Origin: an uncultured Alphaproteobacteria bacterium
GTDB lineage: Bacteria > Pseudomonadota > Alphaproteobacteria > HIMB59
Assembly (NCBI GenBank): GCA_902575725.1
Contig: CACGSS010000003.1
Location: forward strand, 1 to 64,000
Length of the DNA stretch: 64,000 nucleotides
Direction of reading: 5' to 3'
Part shown: positions 18,109-26,775 of the stretch, one piece after another
How the letters are laid out: each line of letters begins with the position of its first letter
Position numbering within the stretch: the stretch's first letter is position 1
Program-made: the position numbers and the translations under genes
Notes under the pieces: generated by a model
The model's input: the letters and a program-made list of their open reading frames with translations, nothing else
Databases searched by the model: none
Told to the model about the DNA's origin: nothing

Positions 18109-20026
18109 TTTTAGATCCGTCTATTAAAGATTGTACTACATTCGGGTCAGCTAATGTTGATGTATCGCCAAGTTGGTCTTCTTCTTGTGAGGCAATTTTT
18201 CTCAAAATTCTTCTCATTATTTTACCAGACCTAGTTTTTGGAAGTCCGGCAGAAAATTGTAACTTATCAGGAGTTGCTAAGGGGCCTATTTTTTTTCTTA
18301 TCCATTGAATTAACTCTTTTTTCAGGTCATCACTTACTTCTACACCTGTATTGGTAGTAACATAAGCGTATATTCCTTGCCCTTTAATGTCGTGCGGATA
18401 TCCTACTACAGCGGCTTCAGAAACAAGTTCATGTTCAACGAAAGCACTTTCAATTTCTGCTGTCCCAAGCAGATGACCTGATACATTAATACAATCATCA
18501 ACTCTTCCAGTAATCCAATAAAATCCATCTTTGTCTCTTCGACACCCGTCGCCTGTAAAATATTTTCCTTTATATTGGCTAAAATAAGTATCAATAAAAC
18601 GCTTGTGATCACCGTAAACAGTTCTCATTTGTCCTGGCCAACTATCTAATATACAAAGTTTGCCTTCACACTCACCCTCTAAAATATTTCCGCTGTCATC
18701 TACTATTGCAGCCTCAATTCCAAAATATGGTTTAGTTGCACTACCAGGTTTGAGCTTTGATACCCCAGGTATTGGAGATATTAAATGTCCTCCTGTTTCT
18801 GTTTGCCACCACGTATCTATAACAGGACATTTATCCTTACCCACTACTGTTGAATACCAACTCCAAGCCTCAGGATTAATTGGCTCACCAACTGTCCCCA
18901 AAATTCTTAAAGTACTTAAATCACATTTTTCAATATATGAATTACCCTCTTTCATCAAAGACCTTAAAACAGTAGGTGCTGTGTAAAAAATATTAACTTT
19001 GTATTTATCACAAACTTCCCAAAAGCGAGAAAAGTCTGGATAGTTAGGAACGCCTTCGAACAATAATGTTTTACCACCGTTTGCGAGCGGGCCATAAACA
19101 GAATAAGAGTGCCCTGTAATCCATCCAGCATCAGCTGTGCACCAATAAACATCCCCTGGATGATAGTCAAAAGAATACTTGTGCGTAAATGAGGCATAAA
19201 CTAAATATCCTCCTGTAGTATGAAGAACACCTTTTGGCTTACCAGTAGAACCAGATGTATATAAAATGAAGAGAGGGTCTTCTGCATTCATTGATACACA
19301 TTCACATTGATCATCTACTTCTTTAATTAATTCATCATAATAAAAATTGTTATCTTTATGTAATTCGCCTTGAGTATTTGTATATCGAATAACAAGAGTT
19401 TTTATAGAACTATCACAACTTTCCAAAGCTGTATTAATATATTTTTTTAGTGGAATTATTTTTCCACCTCGAACACCTTCGTCAGCAGTAATTACAAATT
19501 GGGATTTGCAATCTTTAATTCGTCCTGCTATTGACTCTGGTGCAAAGCCTCCAAATATTACTGAATGTATTGCACCTATTCTTGCACAAGCCAACATAGC
19601 AAATGCAACTTCAGGTATCATAGTTAAATAAATAGTTACTACATCACCTTTTCGTACACCAAGTTTTTTAAGAACATTTGCAAATTTACTTACTTCTGAC
19701 TTTAGTTCTTTATAAGTGTAAGTTTTATTTTTACTAGTATCATCTCCCTCCCAAATAACTGCTATTTCATTTGGTTGTGTTTCAGCATGTCTATCAACAC
19801 AGTTATAACAAACGTTCAATTCACCATCCTCAAACCATTTGATAGATACGTCACCTTCATAGTTGGTGTTTTTAACTTTAGTGAAATCTTTAGACCATGT
19901 TAGTTGAGATCTTGCTACTTTAGACCAGAATTGCTCTTTATCACTAAAAGACTCTGCATACATCTCTTCATATTGTTCTTTTGATAACAGTGGATTAGAT
20001 AATTTAAATTCTCTCATTTTTTTCAC
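18101..20026 (-). CDS. acsA: Acetyl-CoA synthetase
   Basis: A 641-residue AMP-forming ligase that turns acetate, ATP and CoA into acetyl-CoA. The core P-loop is [12 protein letters not shown] (about residues 255-266). WWQTETGGH lies near 405, and the C-terminal [12 protein letters not shown] (near 600) holds the Lys that is acetylated in this family. It is of normal length. The start is GTG 20026 or ATG 20017; both overlap the EVE-domain gene. It lies between the EVE gene and rsmB in a minus-strand run. Confidence 0.97.
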   Translation of the reverse strand: MKKMREFKLSNPLLSKEQYEEMYAESFSDKEQFWSKVARSQLTWSKDFTKVKNTNYEGDVSIKWFEDGELNVCYNCVDRHAETQPNEIAVIWEGDDTSKNKTYTYKELKSEVSKFANVLKKLGVRKGDVVTIYLTMIPEVAFAMLACARIGAIHSVIFGGFAPESIAGRIKDCKSQFVITADEGVRGGKIIPLKKYINTALESCDSSIKTLVIRYTNTQGELHKDNNFYYDELIKEVDDQCECVSMNAEDPLFILYTSGSTGKPKGVLHTTGGYLVYASFTHKYSFDYHPGDVYWCTADAGWITGHSYSVYGPLANGGKTLLFEGVPNYPDFSRFWEVCDKYKVNIFYTAPTVLRSLMKEGNSYIEKCDLSTLRILGTVGEPINPEAWSWYSTVVGKDKCPVIDTWWQTETGGHLISPIPGVSKLKPGSATKPYFGIEAAIVDDSGNILEGECEGKLCILDSWPGQMRTVYGDHKRFIDTYFSQYKGKYFTGDGCRRDKDGFYWITGRVDDCINVSGHLLGTAEIESAFVEHELVSEAAVVGYPHDIKGQGIYAYVTTNTGVEVSDDLKKELIQWIRKKIGPLATPDKLQFSAGLPKTRSGKIMRRILRKIASQEEDQLGDTSTLADPNVVQSLIDGSKNI

Positions 20027-20432
20027 TCATATTAATTAATTTCTTCCATTGCTTCAATGTTACTGGCATCACACTTAATCTGGCTTGTTTTACTAGCGGA
20101 AAATCTTGGAAAAATGGGTCTGCTTTTATTTCTGATAAGTAAACTTCATTTAGATCTTTAACATAGGTTACATCGACCATTCCAAATATTCCTTTTTTAT
20201 CTGTGTGGTCCGGGTAATATTCCTTAGTAACCCTTACTATGCCCTTAATAGCCTTATCTGTTACTGAGTGATAAAACAGGCACTCATCTCCTATTCTCAT
20301 CTTTTTCATATTATTTGCTGCTTGATAGTTTCTAACACCGTCCCAATGTTCAGTTTTTTTCTTTTTTTGTTGATCCCATGACCAAGAGCTAGGCTCTGAT
20401 TTTAGGAGCCAATAATTTTTAGAAGTGTTCAT
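20004..20432 (-). CDS. EVE-domain protein (THYN1-like)
   Basis: A 142-residue stand-alone EVE domain, a PUA-like fold thought to bind modified bases in DNA or RNA. It opens with [14 protein letters not shown] (about residues 7-20), followed by [16 protein letters not shown] and GDECLFYHS, the usual landmarks. It overlaps tsaD upstream (14 bp) and acsA downstream (23 bp), so it is probably co-expressed with both. Its in vivo ligand is not known. Confidence 0.9.
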   Translation of the reverse strand: MNTSKNYWLLKSEPSSWSWDQQKKKKTEHWDGVRNYQAANNMKKMRIGDECLFYHSVTDKAIKGIVRVTKEYYPDHTDKKGIFGMVDVTYVKDLNEVYLSEIKADPFFQDFPLVKQARLSVMPVTLKQWKKLINMSEKNERI

Positions 20433-21435
20433 GAATTAATATATTAGGTGATGGTCTTGTATTGTAATTATTAAACTTGATTTTTCTAGTCTTCATATAT
20501 TCGATAGCGTTCCAACCAATCATTGCAGCGTTATCGGTACATAAAGATAAAGGCACCTGATGATAATTAAGTTTCTTTGTTGAAATAAGTTTTTGAAGCT
20601 CAGTGTTTAAATATTTATTTGCCGCTACGCCACCACAAATAGAAAAATCATTGATTGTAATATTTTCTTTTTGTAAGAGTTTAATGCTATTTAATATTTT
20701 AATTTCTAACACTTTAAATACAGTATGTTGAAATGAAGCCGAAAAGTCCCTCAGAAATATTTTCGTTTTTTTATTTTTTGTGATGGTATTTAGTGCTGCT
20801 GTTTTTAAACCTGAAAAAGAAAATTCACAGTTATTTCTTTTTGTCAAAGGCATTGGGAGTTCAAACCTCTCAATATTTCCACCTATTGCTAAACGTTCAA
20901 TTTCTGGTCCACCAGGATAACCTAACCCTAACCCTTTAGCTACTTTATCAAAACACTCACCTGCAGAGTCATCAATTGTTGTTCCAAGAGTGATAAAATT
21001 TTTTGGATTTTTTACCAATACTAATGCCGTATTTCCTCCAGAGACGAGTAGGCATAAATATGGAAACTTAATTTTAGATACAAGTCGAGGTGATAGCAAA
21101 TGTGCTTGTAAATGATTAATTGGAATAAGTTTAATATTTTTAGATATTGATAGACCTTTTGCAAAAGATGACCCAACAATTAATCCACCTATGAGCCCAG
21201 GCCCAAAAGTTGCGGCAATTGCTGAAATTTTTGAAAAATTAATTTTTTTTATTGATATGACCAATTTATCTAAAATTTCCAAATGTTGTCTTGCTGCCAT
21301 TTCGGGTATAACGCCCCCATGATCTTTATGAAATTTCCTGTGATTAATTGTTTCAAGAAACTCAACACTTTTATCATCTTTTACAATGGCGATAGACGTA
21401 TCATCACAAGAACTTTCTATTGCTAAAACTTTCAT
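20419..21435 (-). CDS. tsaD: tRNA N6-adenosine threonylcarbamoyltransferase TsaD
   Basis: A 338-residue ASKHA-fold enzyme that transfers threonylcarbamoyl to A37 of tRNAs reading ANN codons, working with TsaB and TsaE. It starts with the family N-terminus VLAIESSCDDTS. HKDHGGVIPEMAARQHL lies near residue 36, and the metal-binding pair is in INHLQAHLL near residue 107. The nucleotide motif GGVAANKYL lies near residue 270. Length is normal. It is divergent from the Mic60-like gene. Confidence 0.97.
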   Translation of the reverse strand: MKVLAIESSCDDTSIAIVKDDKSVEFLETINHRKFHKDHGGVIPEMAARQHLEILDKLVISIKKINFSKISAIAATFGPGLIGGLIVGSSFAKGLSISKNIKLIPINHLQAHLLSPRLVSKIKFPYLCLLVSGGNTALVLVKNPKNFITLGTTIDDSAGECFDKVAKGLGLGYPGGPEIERLAIGGNIERFELPMPLTKRNNCEFSFSGLKTAALNTITKNKKTKIFLRDFSASFQHTVFKVLEIKILNSIKLLQKENITINDFSICGGVAANKYLNTELQKLISTKKLNYHQVPLSLCTDNAAMIGWNAIEYMKTRKIKFNNYNTRPSPNILIHEHF

Positions 21436-21464
21436 TATTATAAAAAAATATAGATTCTTATTGA

Positions 21465-22262
21465 ATGTCTGAAAATCAAAAAAATGACAGCAAAAAAAGC
21501 TTTCTTCAACGTAATCTTTTCCTAATAGTAATATTTTTAATCATTATAACTGTTGCAGGGGGCTTCTTGTATCGAAATAACCTTTTAATATTTGATGAGG
21601 CCCAATTCAGCAAATTAAACCAAGAAACAAAATTACCAAATATTCAAAAAGAGATAACCCCTGTTAATGATTTAAATAACAAAGAACTGGAAGATAAAGT
21701 AGATCGTCTTGAGTCTCTTATACTAGAGTTAGCAAAAAATGTTCAAGAAATACCTCAAACTACTATTGTTCAGCCAGAACCAGAGCCACAACAGATTACA
21801 TTATCCAATGATGAGGCATATGAATTAATTTTGTCCATAAATCAGATTATAGTTAATATTGATCAGCAACAAATTCGAAATAAAAATATTCAAAAACTTC
21901 AAAATCAGTATTTATTTTTTAATGAAGAAAAATTTAAAGAACTGCTCACTATTCCAGATTATACATATTCAGTACAGCAATTACAGATTAATGAAAATAC
22001 ATATGTACAAAATGAGTTTATGAAACAAAATAATTTTCAATGGCTTAAAAGAATTATTGAAAATATATTTGAAATTCAAATAACAAAAAATTCATTAGAA
22101 CCCTTACCATCATTTATAAATGCGATGTACAATCGACAATATACAAAGGCTATAATTGAATACGAGAAATTAAATCCTAATCAAAAAATATTTTTTAAAT
22201 CTTCTTATGAACTAGCTCAAATCTATAACGATAACCAAATTTTTCTCGAGAATATGATCTAA
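21465..22262 (+). CDS. Mic60/mitofilin-like (COG4223-type) inner-membrane protein
   Basis: A 265-residue protein with one N-terminal membrane anchor (about residues 16-36), a coiled-coil and Gln/Pro-rich stretch (about 70-115), and a helical C-terminal part. In alphaproteobacteria, a mitofilin-type protein lies between tsaD/hemCD and hemY; here tsaD is divergent next door and a HemY-like gene follows directly. That layout, with the anchor-plus-coiled-coil plan, supports the call. It is shorter than usual for the family. It may shape or tether the inner membrane. Sequence identity alone is too weak to be sure. Confidence 0.55.
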   Translation: MSENQKNDSKKSFLQRNLFLIVIFLIIITVAGGFLYRNNLLIFDEAQFSKLNQETKLPNIQKEITPVNDLNNKELEDKVDRLESLILELAKNVQEIPQTTIVQPEPEPQQITLSNDEAYELILSINQIIVNIDQQQIRNKNIQKLQNQYLFFNEEKFKELLTIPDYTYSVQQLQINENTYVQNEFMKQNNFQWLKRIIENIFEIQITKNSLEPLPSFINAMYNRQYTKAIIEYEKLNPNQKIFFKSSYELAQIYNDNQIFLENMI

Positions 22263-22693
22263 TGATAAGGCTACTAATAATTTTAATAATTTTTATAAGT
22301 GGTTACGGCGCTCTTTTTTATATGTTTAACAATGCTGGCAATCTTTCACTCGTTTTAGGCATTTGGCAATTGAGTATCCCCATTGTACAATTCCTTTTTG
22401 TCTTAATAACATTTCTTATTCTTTTAATTTTGTTTTCTTATGCTTTTACAAAGCTTTTTATTTATCCACGAGCTGCTTATATGCTCTATAAATCCTCAAA
22501 TGAGCAAAAAGGTCTTGAACACTTAAGAGAGACATTAGTTGCAATAACTGAGGGTAATATAGATAAAGCTACAAAAAGTCAGAAAAAATTTAAAAAATAC
22601 TTAGGTAAAGATCCTTTAAACAAAATACTACAAACGCAAATTAAAAAAACAAAGGATCTAAAAATAGTTAATGTTGAAAAAGGCTCGGATTAA
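22262..22693 (+). CDS. HemY-N-like membrane protein, truncated form
   Basis: A 143-residue protein with two hydrophobic segments (about residues 1-22 and 32-64) and then a helical region with 'EHLRETLVAITEGNIDKATKS'. This matches the plan of the HemY N-terminal domain, where two membrane helices lead into TPRs. The long TPR tail of typical HemY (around 400 residues in total) is missing, and the gene ends cleanly with a stop before the convergent DMT gene. Its ATG overlaps the stop of the Mic60-like gene by one base. HemY's function is not settled. Confidence 0.6.
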   Translation: MIRLLIILIIFISGYGALFYMFNNAGNLSLVLGIWQLSIPIVQFLFVLITFLILLILFSYAFTKLFIYPRAAYMLYKSSNEQKGLEHLRETLVAITEGNIDKATKSQKKFKKYLGKDPLNKILQTQIKKTKDLKIVNVEKGSD

Positions 22694-23574
22694 CTTAAAA
22701 AAATTACTCCTGCTCCAAAACAAGTTAAAGTAGCGCCTATTACTGCTAGATGCCCTGCATAATTTTTAGTAATAATCCATAATATCGGTATTATCATAAT
22801 TGGCATTGTGCTAGATAAAGTTGAAATAATTCCAGGATCTCCATTTTTAAGAGCAATTATTAACATAGTCATTCCAACGCCCATTCCCATAAAGCCAAGA
22901 AAAATACTATAAAAAGTTTTTTTAACATCTTTCATTCTTTCTAAAAGATTATTATTTTTTATAAATCCTAAGCTAAAAAACATCAATATTGCTGCTATTA
23001 AAACTCTTACATAAGACACAATGATTGGGTCTGTTACCTCAAGCGCAGGTTTCATAAGAATGATCCCAATAGCCTGACACAGTGCTAGACCAACACCAGC
23101 AATCAGTCCAATGTATTTGTTGCCTTGAATGTTTTCTAGGTCATCATCAGGAATTGTTCGATTAAATTGTATTGCAACTATGATTCCAAAAAAAATCAAA
23201 AAGCATCCAAATAGCTCGACCATAGAGGGAAGTGTTTGTAAAAAGAATTCTGCTAAAATAATTGTAAAGGGTATTTGCAAAGAAAATAATAAAGCTTGCC
23301 TTCTAGGCCCAAGTCTTTTGAGGCAAACAAATAAAAATGTATCACCTATTATAATACCAATTACTGAAGATAAAAATATTGCTGTGAATATTGATTTATT
23401 GAAATAAATTGGATCCCAATTTACTACAACGTAGGGTAAGAAGAGGATTACTATTCCTATTAATCTTAAGAGATTATAATTATAACTTCCAAAATATCTG
23501 ACAATTCTAGTTGCTGATAAAGCAACCATAGACCACGTAGCTGCAGCACCTATGGCTAAGATGTATCCAATCAC
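22690..23574 (-). CDS. DMT-superfamily (EamA) transporter
   Basis: A 294-residue inner-membrane protein with about ten hydrophobic helices in two EamA repeats (about residues 1-140 and 155-294). It begins MIGYILAIGAAATWSMVAL, and the second repeat contains GLALCQAIGIILMKPAL. Members carry small metabolites, often amino acids or their derivatives; the substrate cannot be inferred. Its end overlaps the convergent HemY-like gene by 4 bp. Confidence 0.88.
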   Translation of the reverse strand: MIGYILAIGAAATWSMVALSATRIVRYFGSYNYNLLRLIGIVILFLPYVVVNWDPIYFNKSIFTAIFLSSVIGIIIGDTFLFVCLKRLGPRRQALLFSLQIPFTIILAEFFLQTLPSMVELFGCFLIFFGIIVAIQFNRTIPDDDLENIQGNKYIGLIAGVGLALCQAIGIILMKPALEVTDPIIVSYVRVLIAAILMFFSLGFIKNNNLLERMKDVKKTFYSIFLGFMGMGVGMTMLIIALKNGDPGIISTLSSTMPIMIIPILWIITKNYAGHLAVIGATLTCFGAGVIFLS

Positions 23575-23620
23575 GCGAGGGTATTAATGACTAATTAAAA
23601 AATTGATACGTTAATTTAGT

Positions 23621-23647
23621 AAAAAAAGGGGCCAATAATGACCCCTT
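23621..23647 (-). terminator. Rho-independent terminator of the BAX-inhibitor-1 gene
   Basis: On the minus strand AAGGGG pairs with CCCCTT across a 10-nt loop (23632-23641). It is followed by a run of Ts (the A run at 23621-23627 on the plus strand). It lies 23 bp beyond the stop of the minus-strand gene at 23670. Confidence 0.85.
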
Positions 23648-23669
23648 AATAATTAAATTTGAAATTAAT

Positions 23670-24377
23670 TTATCTTCTTTGACCAAATAATTGCATCAAC
23701 ATTATGAATAGGTTTATAAAGTCTAAGTATAATGTTAGTGCACCCATGATTGCAGCTTTTCCTGCAAAAGCAGTTCCAGCAACTTGATAATAAGTTGATT
23801 TAATTCTTTGAGTATCGTAAGCAGTTAAACCCACAAATACTAAAACACCCACACAAGAAATTACAAACTGCATCGCTGAACTTTGTAAAAATATATTTAC
23901 AACACTAGCGATAATAATTCCAATGAGCCCCATCATAAGAAATGAACCAAACTTGGTTAAATCTCTTTTAGTTGCATATCCATAGATGCTCATCGCAGCG
24001 AATGTACAGCTTGTTATTAAAAATACCCTAACAATGCTTACGCCAGTGAAAACTATAAATATATAAGACAGCGAAATTCCCATCACAGCAGCGAAGGCCC
24101 AAAATGTCATTTGAGCTGCAGAGGTGGACATTTTTTGTAATCTTGCGCCTAAAAAGAAAATAAATCCAAGTGGAGCGAGCATTACAACCCATTGAAGTGC
24201 TGTGCCATATATAGCCCCCATTAAAGTAGGAGACTGAGAAAATCCCCATGCCACTAAACCACTTATTGCTAAACCAGAGGTCATGTAATTGTAGACTTTC
24301 ATCATATAATCTCTTAAGCCCTGATCTATAACTGTAGATTGTGACTGCGAATATGTATTTTGTTTTAATTCGACCAT
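23670..24377 (-). CDS. BAX inhibitor-1 / YccA-family membrane protein
   Basis: A 235-residue protein with seven hydrophobic segments. It shows the family sequence YNYMTSGLAISGLVAWGF near residue 30, and the C-terminal helix reads ALTLYLDFINLFIMLMQLFG, which is the typical ending. Members form pH-sensitive or calcium-leak channels, and YccA modulates FtsH protease in E. coli. It has a strong Shine-Dalgarno AAGGAG, its own promoter candidate and its own terminator, so it is a single-gene unit. Confidence 0.92.
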   Translation of the reverse strand: MVELKQNTYSQSQSTVIDQGLRDYMMKVYNYMTSGLAISGLVAWGFSQSPTLMGAIYGTALQWVVMLAPLGFIFFLGARLQKMSTSAAQMTFWAFAAVMGISLSYIFIVFTGVSIVRVFLITSCTFAAMSIYGYATKRDLTKFGSFLMMGLIGIIIASVVNIFLQSSAMQFVISCVGVLVFVGLTAYDTQRIKSTYYQVAGTAFAGKAAIMGALTLYLDFINLFIMLMQLFGQRR

Positions 24378-24398
24378 TATTTCTCCTTAATTATTTTT

Positions 24399-24427
24399 AA
24401 TATGGCTATTATCTTGATATTTTTCAA
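24399..24427 (-). promoter_or_regulatory. Candidate sigma-70 promoter for the BAX-inhibitor-1 gene
   Basis: On the minus strand TTGAAA (24427-24422) and CATATT (24404-24399) are separated by 17 bp. They lie just upstream of the Shine-Dalgarno sequence and ATG 24377. An inverted repeat CTTGA...TCAAG overlaps the -35 box. The -10 box is imperfect. Confidence 0.4.
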
Positions 24428-24448
24428 GTAAAACCGTATGAATCTTTT

Positions 24449-25486
24449 ATGAAATTCAAACCCTTAGGAAATACTGACCTACAAGTTAGCCTTATTTGCC
24501 TTGGTACAATGACCTGGGGCGAGCAAAATACAGAAAATGAGGCATTTGAGCAAATGGACTATTCTATGGAAAAAGGTGTCAATTTCTTTGATACCGCGGA
24601 ATATTATTCAGTTAAAGGAAAAGAAAAAACATACGGTGCCACTGAAAAAATAATTGGTAATTGGTTTAAACAGAAAAATAACAGAGAAAAAGTAATATTA
24701 GCGTCAAAGGTAGCCGGCCCTGATGTAAGATGGATAAGGGGAGGTGGTCTTCAATTCAATGAGAAACATTTTACCGAAGCATTAGAGGGAAGCCTACAAA
24801 GATTACAAACAGATTACATTGATCTTTATCAACTACATTGGCCAGAGAGAAAAACAAATTTTTTTGGAAGGCTAGGATATAAAAATTATAAAGAAGAAAA
24901 AGAATGGACTCCATTTGAAGAAATTTTACAAACAGCAAAAAAATTTATCGATCAAGGTAAGATTAGATATCTAGGTTTATCTAATGAAACTCCTTATGGC
25001 TTATCCAATTACATCAACTTGTCTAAATATAAAAACCTACCAAGAGTTATGTCTGTCCAAAATCCATATAGTTTATTAAACAGAACTTATGAAGTTGGTA
25101 TGTCTGAAATATCAATTAGGGATCAGGTAGGTTTGTTAGCTTACTCCCCTTTAGCTTGTGGTGTGTTAACTGGAAAATATAGAAATTCAAAAAAACCTGA
25201 TGGTGCACGTTTAACAATTTGGGAGGATTGGACTAGGTACACTAATGAGAGATCAATTGTTGCTACAGAGCAATATTGTAAAATTGCAGAGGATAACGGA
25301 CTTACCCCTACTGAATTATCACTTGCATTTGTTAACCAACAAGACTTTGTCACAAGTAATATTATTGGTGCAACAAAAATGGATCAGTTGAAAGAAAATA
25401 TAAATTCAGTAGATATACAATTATCAAAAGAAATTATTGATGAAATTAATGATGTGCATGAAAACAACCCATCACCCGCACCTTAA
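24449..25486 (+). CDS. Aldo/keto reductase (Tas-like)
   Basis: A 345-residue NADP(H)-dependent TIM-barrel reductase. It begins FKPLGNTDLQVSLICLGTMTWG, like E. coli Tas. The catalytic Asp and Tyr lie in FFDTAEYY (near residue 49), with the family Lys in LASKVAG (near 86) and His in LYQLHWP (near 127). The substrate is unknown. It is divergent from the BAX-inhibitor gene and followed after 3 bp by phhB. Confidence 0.92.
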   Translation: MKFKPLGNTDLQVSLICLGTMTWGEQNTENEAFEQMDYSMEKGVNFFDTAEYYSVKGKEKTYGATEKIIGNWFKQKNNREKVILASKVAGPDVRWIRGGGLQFNEKHFTEALEGSLQRLQTDYIDLYQLHWPERKTNFFGRLGYKNYKEEKEWTPFEEILQTAKKFIDQGKIRYLGLSNETPYGLSNYINLSKYKNLPRVMSVQNPYSLLNRTYEVGMSEISIRDQVGLLAYSPLACGVLTGKYRNSKKPDGARLTIWEDWTRYTNERSIVATEQYCKIAEDNGLTPTELSLAFVNQQDFVTSNIIGATKMDQLKENINSVDIQLSKEIIDEINDVHENNPSPAP

Positions 25487-25489
25487 GCT

Positions 25490-25732
25490 ATGACTGATTG
25501 GCCAAAAGACAATAAGGGTAGATTGACAAAAACTTTTGAATTCAAAAATTACAGAAAAAGCTTTGCCTTTACTAGCCAAGTGGCGATGTTATCTGAGAAA
25601 AAAAATCATCATCCTCAAATTATTTTAGATTACGGAACTGTTACCATTTCTCTTATTTCTCATGATGTTCAGAAAGTTACCCAAAGAGACCTAGATTTAG
25701 CAGAGCAAATCGATAAACTTTATCAAGAATGA
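25490..25732 (+). CDS. phhB: 4a-hydroxytetrahydrobiopterin (pterin-4a-carbinolamine) dehydratase
   Basis: An 80-residue protein that recycles the pterin cofactor after aromatic hydroxylation. The active-site signature is KKNHHPQIILDYGTVTI (about residues 39-55), with the His-His-Pro triplet and downstream SHDVQKVTQRDLDLA. It is shorter at the N-terminus than the usual length of about 95-100 but keeps the catalytic core. No phenylalanine hydroxylase gene lies nearby, so it may serve another pterin or molybdopterin-related use. Confidence 0.88.
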   Translation: MTDWPKDNKGRLTKTFEFKNYRKSFAFTSQVAMLSEKKNHHPQIILDYGTVTISLISHDVQKVTQRDLDLAEQIDKLYQE

Positions 25733-26127
25733 TTTACCTTATAGGTGTTCCTGGTTTAATTCCTTTTTATCTTTGTTTTTACAACATCGATTTAATATTT
25801 CTTGATTTTGATAAAGACATGTTCGTTTATTACTCTGCAGTCATAATGTCATTTTTAGGTGCAGTGTATTGGGGTGTTTATCTTCAATCAAAAAATAATA
25901 TAGCTATTTTGTTTAGTGTTTGCCCAGCTGTTTATGCATTTTTAGTCTTAGCATTTGAATTAAAATTTGATGAAACTATTGGGCTTTTTATAGCAGGTTA
26001 TTTCATAGTTTTATGCTTTGATTTCTTTTTTTATTTCAAAGAAAAAATAATTAAAACTGATTATTTTATTTTAAGGTTAATACTAACAGCCGGTATCGCT
26101 CCAGCACATATTCTATATATTTTATAA
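25729..26127 (+). CDS. DUF3429-family membrane protein
   Basis: A 132-residue protein with four to five hydrophobic segments. The family landmarks are GVPGLIPFY at about residues 6-14 and YYSAVIMSFLGAVYWGVYL at about 35-53. The function of the family is unknown. It overlaps phhB by 4 bp (ATGA) and is convergent with the ChrR-like gene, with only 3 bp between the stops. Confidence 0.8.
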   Translation: MIYLIGVPGLIPFYLCFYNIDLIFLDFDKDMFVYYSAVIMSFLGAVYWGVYLQSKNNIAILFSVCPAVYAFLVLAFELKFDETIGLFIAGYFIVLCFDFFFYFKEKIIKTDYFILRLILTAGIAPAHILYIL

Positions 26128-26130
26128 AAA

Positions 26131-26775
26131 TTAGTTAGCGATTAAATTTAGTAGTTTACCAAATTTACCAGAGAATTTAATTTTACCGTGAGTGTAAGCG
26201 AGTCCGATACAACCAGTTTTTGCATCACCAACAGGTGTATGATTATGATCATCACTTCTTACTTGAACAGATCCTTGTTTGTAATTGCCATATTCATCGC
26301 TATAGGAGCCGTGTAAAACTAAAAAGCTTTCATTGCCTTCATGTGTGTGCTGAGGAATTTTTGCACCAGGCATTACGTGGATAAGTTCTAGTTTTTCATT
26401 GTTGTCCTTGGGTAATATAGAAGCAACTTTAACATCCTTAAAAGATTTCCACTTAACATTTTTATTTTTTAAATGGGATCTTAGAGTAAATGGTAATTGA
26501 CTTAGTAAAGGATCATGCTCCTCATCAATTTGAGGTGATGATGTTTCATTTTTTGTTTGATTTAAAACTTTATTCCATAATTCATTGGACAGTGGTGAGG
26601 TCTCAGACTTATCTAAAAAATAACCACCCACCTCATTCATCGCGGAGGTTAGAGACTTATTCTCAGGATCTACTTCAGCCAAGCACTGCTGGAAAATTAG
26701 ACTTGCAGGTGAGTTAACAGGTGTACTTAGAATTTCGAATGTCATTTGTTTAATTAACCATACTTCCGCCGTCAT
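26131..26775 (-). CDS. ChrR-like cupin anti-sigma factor with altered zinc site
   Basis: A 214-residue protein encoded directly after an ECF sigma factor. The C-terminal cupin is well kept: PGAKIPQHTHEGNESFLVLHG, with metal ligands His, His, Glu, and then DHNHTP carrying a further His. The N-terminal sigma-binding part keeps the EVGGYFLDK landmark, but the HxxxCxxC zinc motif expected just before it reads QQCLAEVDPEN, so the ligands appear lost. In Rhodobacter, ChrR holds RpoE until singlet oxygen triggers its release. The start could be ATG 26775 (overlapping the sigma gene) or ATG 26745. Confidence 0.82.
   Translation of the reverse strand: MTAEVWLIKQMTFEILSTPVNSPASLIFQQCLAEVDPENKSLTSAMNEVGGYFLDKSETSPLSNELWNKVLNQTKNETSSPQIDEEHDPLLSQLPFTLRSHLKNKNVKWKSFKDVKVASILPKDNNEKLELIHVMPGAKIPQHTHEGNESFLVLHGSYSDEYGNYKQGSVQVRSDDHNHTPVGDAKTGCIGLAYTHGKIKFSGKFGKLLNLIAN

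Noticed and set aside
18406..19197. Several open frames inside acsA on both strands
   Set aside because: The acsA frame carries all catalytic motifs across this stretch, so the others are shadows.
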